Shown piece after piece: positions 23,456 through 28,060 of a DNA stretch of 28,060 nt. Origin of the DNA: JBJEFI01 sp051873875 (GTDB taxonomy: Bacteria > Bacillota > Bacilli > Bacillales > Bacillaceae_G); NCBI GenBank assembly GCA_051873875.1, contig JBJEFI010000142.1, positions 1 through 28,060 on the forward strand, written 5' to 3'. The position numbers were made by a program, and so were the translations under genes. The notes under the pieces are model-generated. The model was not told where the DNA came from. It saw nothing but the letters and a program-made list of their open reading frames with translations, and ran no database searches. Position 1 is the stretch's first letter. Each line of letters starts with the position of its first letter.

Positions 23456-23620
23456 TTACGATTTTTCGGTGTCTAATCGTCAGCTGTCCTCCTCGAGACG
23501 TTTCGTATCAGCACTAAAAGTCCAAAGGAGGGACTTTCAGTGCTGATGCTCCAACGCTTGTCAGAAGACTACTACTAATCGCTAACGCAATTAGTAGTAC
23601 CGCTTACGATTTTTCTGTGT
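23456..23620 (+). repeat. Interspersed repeat copy 3 (bcr-like)
   Basis: It has the same element order as the 8004 copy: TTACGATTTTTC, then GTGTCTAATCGTCAGCTGTC and CTCGAGACGTTTCG. A central hairpin pairs ATCAGCACTAAAAGTCC with GGACTTTCAGTGCTGAT; then come CCAACGCTTGTCAGAAGACT, a stem ACTACTAAT/ATTAGTAGT, and the tail ACCGCTTACGATTTTTC. Both ends carry TTACGATTTTTC.GTGTC, a near-perfect terminal direct repeat. It contains no open frame. Confidence 0.75.
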
Positions 23621-23840
23621 CATAATGATTTCTTCTTTTATCTCGCATTCAGTTAGGCAACATTGTATAATTTAATTGATGAAATATTCGATAAAGTGAA
23701 TCTTTTGTCAATGGAATTTTTTATTTTCTATTGGGAGTTAGATGAACGAATCTTGTTCGTGCTAACGCTCATTTTCTATGTGTTTTTATAGTTAGAATTT
23801 GTAGCATGAACAGGATAAATAATCCAAAGGGGGAATAGGT
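23621..23840. other. Intergenic leader before the fumarase gene
   Basis: It holds one stem-loop, GTTAG..GAAC/GTTC..CTAAC (23737-23766), about 75 bases before the fumarase start. No T-run, riboswitch motif or clear promoter was recognised. Confidence 0.4.
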
Positions 23841-25361
23841 GTGAACTATCTTTATGAAAGTATGTATCAACTAATCGTCGAAACATCAACAAAATTACCA
23901 AAGGATGTTCGTCGAGCTGTCAAACGTGCCCACGAAGCGGAAAATGTAGGGACACGCTCTGCGATGGCATTAGATACAATTGTAAATAACATTAACATGG
24001 CAGATGAAAATATCTCACCAATTTGCCAAGATACAGGTTTACCTACGTTTAAAATTAAAACGCCGGTAGGAGTAAACCAGCTTTTAATTGAAAAGGCAAT
24101 TATCCAAGCGGTTATTCAAGCAACGAAAGATGGTAAATTACGTCCAAACTCAGTTGATTCTTTATTTGGAAAAAATAGTGGAGATAACATTGGACCAGGC
24201 ACACCGGTTATTAAGTTTCAACAATGGGAAGAAGATTACATAGATGTTCGTCTAATTTTAAAAGGTGGCGGCTGTGAAAATAAAAATATTCAGTATAGCT
24301 TACCTTGTGAGCTTGAAGGCTTAGGAAAAGCTGGACGCGATATTGATGGTATTCGTAAATGTATCATGCATTCCGTTTATCAAGCACAAGGACAAGGTTG
24401 TAGTGCAGGTTTCATTGGTGTCGGTATTGGTGGTGACCGTGCATCTGGTTATGAATTGGCAAAAGCACAATTATTCCGCAATGTAGATGATGTAAATGAA
24501 ATCGAAGAGTTACGTCAACTTGAAGATTATGTGATGGAACATGCAAATGAATTAGGAATTGGTACAATGGGGTTTGGTGGCGAAACAACATTATTAGGTT
24601 GTAAAATTGGCGTATCAAACCGTATTCCTGCTAGCTTCTTCGTTTCAGTTGCCTACAATTGTTGGGCATTCCGTCGTCAAGGTGTGAAGATGAATGCAGT
24701 AACAGGTAAAATTATGGAATGGGATTATCAAGATGGTGCAGATACTATTTTTGAGAAACATGAAGAAGAACAAACAAGTCGTGAAATTGTTTTACAAGCA
24801 CCAATTACAGAAGAGCAAATTCGTTCTCTTCGCGTTGGCGATGTTGTAACAATTAACGGTAGAATGTATACAGGCCGTGATGCGATTCATAAGCATTTAT
24901 CAGAAAATGATGCACCTGTTGACTTAAATGGTCAAATTATTTATCACTGTGGTCCAGTTGTATTAAAAGATGAAGATGGTAAATATCACATTAAAGCAGC
25001 AGGTCCAACGACAAGTATTCGTGAAGAACCTTATCAAGGTGATATTATGAAGAAATTTGGTATTCGTGCGGTTATTGGAAAAGGCGGCATGGGTGCAAAA
25101 ACATTGGCAGCTTTAGAAGAGCATGGAGGCGTTTACTTAAATGCAATCGGTGGGGCAGCTCAATATTATGCAGAATGTATTAAAGAAGTGGAAGGGGTAG
25201 ATTTATTACAGTTTGGTATCCCTGAAGCAATGTGGCATTTACGAGTAGAAGGCTTTAAAGCAGTTGTAACAATGGATTCCCACGGAAATAGCTTACATAA
25301 AGATGTGGATTTATCCTCTTTAGAAAAATTAGCGAAATTTAAAGATAAAGTATTTAACTAA
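23841..25361 (+). CDS. fumA: Class I (iron-sulfur) fumarate hydratase
   Basis: 506 residues. The N-terminal alpha domain (about 1-285) has the family's conserved SPICQDTGLP motif (Cys62) and further cysteines in GQGCSAG (187) and AYNCW (274) as likely [4Fe-4S] ligands. The C-terminal beta domain (about 315-490) includes AAGPTTSIREEP and IGKGGMGAKT. It interconverts fumarate and malate in the TCA cycle. The oxygen-sensitive cluster distinguishes it from the class II FumC that many bacilli also carry. It starts with GTG at 23841, with AAAGGGGG nine bases upstream. It is monocistronic with a terminator. Confidence 0.93.
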   Translation: MNYLYESMYQLIVETSTKLPKDVRRAVKRAHEAENVGTRSAMALDTIVNNINMADENISPICQDTGLPTFKIKTPVGVNQLLIEKAIIQAVIQATKDGKLRPNSVDSLFGKNSGDNIGPGTPVIKFQQWEEDYIDVRLILKGGGCENKNIQYSLPCELEGLGKAGRDIDGIRKCIMHSVYQAQGQGCSAGFIGVGIGGDRASGYELAKAQLFRNVDDVNEIEELRQLEDYVMEHANELGIGTMGFGGETTLLGCKIGVSNRIPASFFVSVAYNCWAFRRQGVKMNAVTGKIMEWDYQDGADTIFEKHEEEQTSREIVLQAPITEEQIRSLRVGDVVTINGRMYTGRDAIHKHLSENDAPVDLNGQIIYHCGPVVLKDEDGKYHIKAAGPTTSIREEPYQGDIMKKFGIRAVIGKGGMGAKTLAALEEHGGVYLNAIGGAAQYYAECIKEVEGVDLLQFGIPEAMWHLRVEGFKAVVTMDSHGNSLHKDVDLSSLEKLAKFKDKVFN

Positions 25362-25374
25362 AAGAAATTAAAGG

Positions 25375-25402
25375 AACCTCGTTCATGTTGAACGAGGTTT
25401 TT
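25375..25402 (+). terminator. Terminator after the fumarase gene
   Basis: AACCTCGTTC and GAACGAGGTT pair around ATGTT and run into T's. Confidence 0.92.
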
Positions 25403-25466
25403 CCTATCTTCCATTCCTATATTTTCGTATAATAAAAACAAGGAAGTATGTGGAAGGGGATACAAC

Positions 25467-26624
25467 GTGAGAGCTTTTTTTTATGTACTTATTATGTTGG
25501 CTTTTTTTGATATGTTTTCACAGTTACCAATTATGAGCACATTTGCCCAAGAAGTAGGAGGGACACCGTTTTTAATTGGAATTGTTGTTGGCATGTACTC
25601 GATTACAAATATGATTGGTAACTTAGTGGTTGGTTCGTTGTTAACGAAATACAGTCCTAAAATAATTTTGACAGGGGCATTATTATTAACTGGGGGCACT
25701 GTTACTACCTATTTACTTGTGGAAGATATTTATACGTTAATTGGAATTCGTTTTATCCATGGATTTGTAAGCGGATTTATCGTTCCGTCTTTATTTACAA
25801 TTGTGGCAAATGGAGCAAAGGAAGAAGCACAGGGACGTTCAATGGCTATGTCAGGAGCAGCCATTGGGTTAGCGGCTATTGTTGGACCGGCCTTTGGGGG
25901 TATTATGAAAAAAACGGCTGGGATTGAAATGGTCTTTATAACAGTAGCCATCTTACTTATTGCAACGGCTATTATTGTACTCTTATTTGTACCAAATCAA
26001 GAAAGACAAGCATCAACTCAAACGATATCGTTAAAAGATTATTTCGTACTGTTAAAAAATCGTGGCGTGTGGCTTAGCTTATGTACATCATTTGGATTAA
26101 TGTTCACGTTGGGAACATTAACGTATTTATTGCCATTAAAAGTAGAAAACTTAAATATGAGTGCAGCTACAAGTGGTACATTGTTAAGTACATTTGGCGT
26201 TAGTGCCATTTTTATTTTTGCAACACCGTTAAATAGAATATTTGATCGGTATAGTCCATTAGTGTTTATGAAGGCTGGCAAAGTAATCATTGCAATTGTA
26301 TTAGTATTATTAACCTTTGCAACAACAAAATCAGCATTATACACATTACTAGCTATTTATGGAATTGGGTATGCATTTTTATTTCCTTCGTCTAGTCGTT
26401 GGCTTGTTTTACAAGTACCTGTTCTACAACGAGGGACAGCCTTTGGGTTATATTATGCTTGTTTCTCATTAGGTGTTATTTTCGGTTCTTTTACATCAGG
26501 GGCAATTGGTGGAACAAATAGTGCATTTCTCGTTAGTAGTATCATTTTAATCATACTTTTATTCATTACGATAGCATTACAAAAAAATCCAGTCATACCA
26601 AATAATAAAACAGTGAAGATGTAG
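25467..26624 (+). CDS. MFS transporter
   Basis: 385 residues with 12 predicted membrane helices in two six-helix halves. The loop after helix 2 (LTKYSPKIILTGA, about 56-68) and the helix 4-5 region (GRSMAMSGAAIGLAAIVGPAFGG, about 123-145) are typical of drug/proton antiporters of the major facilitator superfamily. The substrate cannot be told. It starts with GTG at 25467 and has GGAAGGGG about eight bases upstream. A terminator overlaps its stop codon, so pdaA is a separate unit. Confidence 0.85.
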   Translation: MRAFFYVLIMLAFFDMFSQLPIMSTFAQEVGGTPFLIGIVVGMYSITNMIGNLVVGSLLTKYSPKIILTGALLLTGGTVTTYLLVEDIYTLIGIRFIHGFVSGFIVPSLFTIVANGAKEEAQGRSMAMSGAAIGLAAIVGPAFGGIMKKTAGIEMVFITVAILLIATAIIVLLFVPNQERQASTQTISLKDYFVLLKNRGVWLSLCTSFGLMFTLGTLTYLLPLKVENLNMSAATSGTLLSTFGVSAIFIFATPLNRIFDRYSPLVFMKAGKVIIAIVLVLLTFATTKSALYTLLAIYGIGYAFLFPSSSRWLVLQVPVLQRGTAFGLYYACFSLGVIFGSFTSGAIGGTNSAFLVSSIILIILLFITIALQKNPVIPNNKTVKM

Positions 26625-26642
26625 GTTTTCTACATCTTTTTA
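26616..26642 (+). terminator. Terminator overlapping the MFS gene stop codon
   Basis: AAGATGTAG and CTACATCTT pair around GTTTT, followed by T's. The 5' arm contains the TAG stop codon. Confidence 0.88.
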
Positions 26643-26679
26643 AGTCGTCTCATCCACAATAAGAACAAGAGGTGACACG

Positions 26680-27474
26680 ATGAAAAAAAGACTGATGATC
26701 TGGATTGTATGTATTGGTTTGTTAGGAATAACGGTGCCTACCTTTGCTTATTCGAACCAAGAATACGGGTGGGGAACTGCACCGCCTCGAAACGAAGTCC
26801 AGCCAGATGCAGGGCCGGTTTATAATAAGTTATTGCAACAATATGATGGAGCTTATGTTGGTGAAAAAGATAAAAAAATTATTTATTTAACGTTTGATAA
26901 TGGATATGAACGAGAAAATTATACGACGTTAATTTTAGATACTTTAAAAGAAAAGAAAGTACCTGCTGCTTTTTTTATTACAGGTCATTTTATTGAACAT
27001 AATCCACAGCTTGTAAAGCGAATGGTAGAAGATGGACATATTGTTGGGAACCATACGTTTCATCATCCAGCATTGCCACAAGTAGATGATGCAAAATTAA
27101 AAGAAGAACTGCGTTTGTTAAAAGATGCGTATACGAAGTTAACAGGAAAAAGTGAAATGAAATACATGCGTCCACCAGAAGGAAGGTTTAGTGAACGAAC
27201 CCTTGCACTAGCAAAGGAAGAAGGATACTATCATATTTTTTGGTCGGTTGCATTTTTGGACTGGAATGTGAATAGTCAGCGAGGTGCTCAATATGCACTT
27301 AATAGCGTAATAGCTCGGATTCATCCTGGTGCAATTGTATTGCTTCATTCTATTTCAAAGGATAATGTGGATGCATTAGGCTCCATTATTGATACGCTTC
27401 TATTAAAAGGATATGAATTTAAATCATTAGATGATTTATATAGCAATAGGCAAAATAAACAAACATCTCAGTGA
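26680..27474 (+). CDS. pdaA: Peptidoglycan N-acetylmuramic acid deacetylase PdaA
   Basis: 264 residues. A signal peptide (about 1-23, ending TFAYS) is followed by a NodB-type polysaccharide deacetylase domain. Motifs: TFDNGYE (71-77; the D-N form is typical of PdaA rather than the usual D-D), the metal histidines in HTFHHP (His125, His129), RPPEGRF (164-170) and LLHSIS with His223. PdaA deacetylates muramic acid in spore cortex, a step towards the muramic delta-lactam needed for germination, so the organism is probably a spore former. Sporulation control is expected from the family, but I did not identify a sigma-G promoter. The position beside the YfjT-like gene matches B. subtilis yfjS. Confidence 0.93.
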   Translation: MKKRLMIWIVCIGLLGITVPTFAYSNQEYGWGTAPPRNEVQPDAGPVYNKLLQQYDGAYVGEKDKKIIYLTFDNGYERENYTTLILDTLKEKKVPAAFFITGHFIEHNPQLVKRMVEDGHIVGNHTFHHPALPQVDDAKLKEELRLLKDAYTKLTGKSEMKYMRPPEGRFSERTLALAKEEGYYHIFWSVAFLDWNVNSQRGAQYALNSVIARIHPGAIVLLHSISKDNVDALGSIIDTLLLKGYEFKSLDDLYSNRQNKQTSQ

Positions 27475-27495
27475 AATTACCTGAGATGTTTTTTC
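27463..27495 (+). terminator. Terminator overlapping the pdaA stop codon
   Basis: ACATCTCA and TGAGATGT pair around an 11-base loop, followed by T's. The stop codon lies in the loop. Confidence 0.88.
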
Positions 27496-27547
27496 TATGC
27501 TATAATATGCAATACTGTATGTGAAAAAACAATCGGAGTTGAGTGCA

Positions 27548-28060
27548 TTGAAACAAAGTCAGAAACCAAATCAAAAGAAAAACTATAAACAAAAGCAACG
27601 AGAAAAGTGCCAAGTAGAAATTGGACAACAATTCCCACTTACAATTAAACGATTAGGTATTAATGGTGAGGGTGTTGGCTTCTTTAAACGCCAAGTAGTA
27701 TTCGTGGACGGTGCATTACCAGGTGAAGAAGTAGTAGCAGAAGTAATTGATATCGAACGTGGATTTGCTAAAGCAATTATTAAAAAAATCCGAATTAAAT
27801 CGCCACAACGTATTACACCACTTTGTCCTGTCTATGATACATGTGGTGGTTGTCAATTACAGCATTTATCGTATGAAGGACAATTACAACAAAAACGCGA
27901 TATCGTCGTACAAGCATTAGAGCGCCATACAGAATTAGATGTTACGAAATTAGATATCCGTCCTACAATCGGTATGGATAATCCTTGGAATTATCGAAAC
28001 AAAAGTCAGCTTCAAGTTGGCACACATGGAAAGAAAGTAATTGCTGGATTATTTGGTGTA
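27548..28060 (+). CDS. rlmD: RlmD-type 23S rRNA (uracil-5-)-methyltransferase, 5' part
   Basis: 171 codons, open to the window end. A lysine/glutamine-rich start is followed by a TRAM RNA-binding domain (about 21-80, TIKRLGINGEGVGFF and FVDGALPGEEV). Next come the iron-sulfur cysteines CPVYDTCGGCQLQHLSYEGQ (about 93-112), then the beginning of the TrmA/RumA methyltransferase fold with WNYRNKSQLQVG. The enzyme would methylate C5 of a uracil in 23S rRNA. The start is taken as TTG at 27548 because GGAG lies about nine bases upstream and no ATG precedes the TRAM domain. Bacilli have paralogues (RlmCD/YefA and YfjO); position favours the yfjO counterpart, but this is not settled. Confidence 0.88.
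   Translation, partial: MKQSQKPNQKKNYKQKQREKCQVEIGQQFPLTIKRLGINGEGVGFFKRQVVFVDGALPGEEVVAEVIDIERGFAKAIIKKIRIKSPQRITPLCPVYDTCGGCQLQHLSYEGQLQQKRDIVVQALERHTELDVTKLDIRPTIGMDNPWNYRNKSQLQVGTHGKKVIAGLFGV

Overview
This is a low-GC, Gram-positive chromosomal window that best fits the Bacillus cereus group or a close relative. The grounds are AT-rich Bacillus-style codon use, strong AAGGAGG ribosome binding sites, a TPP-riboswitch/ThiT unit, Bacillus regulator-like boxes, interspersed repeats resembling the 'bcr' repeats of the B. cereus group, and a gene order close to the B. subtilis yfkJ-to-pdaA (yfjS) region. I see no plasmid, phage or insertion sequence genes. The window looks like ordinary chromosome with a few unusual noncoding stretches. 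Species was judged by eye only.

Layout. Bases 1-145: start of a lipoprotein gene on the minus strand. 295-1342: cidA/cidB (lrgA/lrgB-type) holin-like pair. 1396-2760 (minus): YjiH-family membrane protein. 2761-3552: gene-free, with a chain of hairpins ending in a terminator (3064-3355), a candidate structured RNA. 3553-4584: DUF2804 protein. 4914-7040: divergent GH13 glycosidase behind a cre-like site. 7251-7760 (minus): anchored secreted protein of unknown function. 7887-8332: tandem interspersed repeats broken by a 100-N assembly gap. 8331-10625 (minus): ba3-type cytochrome oxidase operon (subunits IIa, II, I), with a perfect Fnr/CRP-type palindrome upstream. 10912-12006: exported SH3/NlpC-P60 peptidoglycan hydrolase with a WalR-like box in its upstream region. 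12126-12569 (minus): CopD-like membrane protein. 12840-13611 (minus): TPP riboswitch and thiT.

From 13766 on, the order follows the B. subtilis yfk/yfj region: low-molecular-weight tyrosine phosphatase, YtxH-like protein and YihY-family protein in one operon; PfeT/ZosA-type P1B4 metal ATPase (minus); EamA transporter; BH0509-type small protein (minus); CAX Ca2+/H+ antiporter, YczE-like protein and YfkD; radical SAM YfkAB (minus); SE1561/YfjT small protein; a repeat copy; class I fumarase; an MFS transporter; PdaA muramic acid deacetylase; and the start of an RlmD-type rRNA methyltransferase that runs off the end.

Themes that link the genes are cell envelope remodelling (CidAB, NlpC/P60, PdaA), ion and metal balance (PfeT, CAX) and respiration (ba3 oxidase, fumarase). 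Most genes are single units bounded by clear rho-independent terminators. The least explained parts are the hairpin chain at 3064-3355 and the repeats, whose copies keep base-pairing despite different stem sequences.
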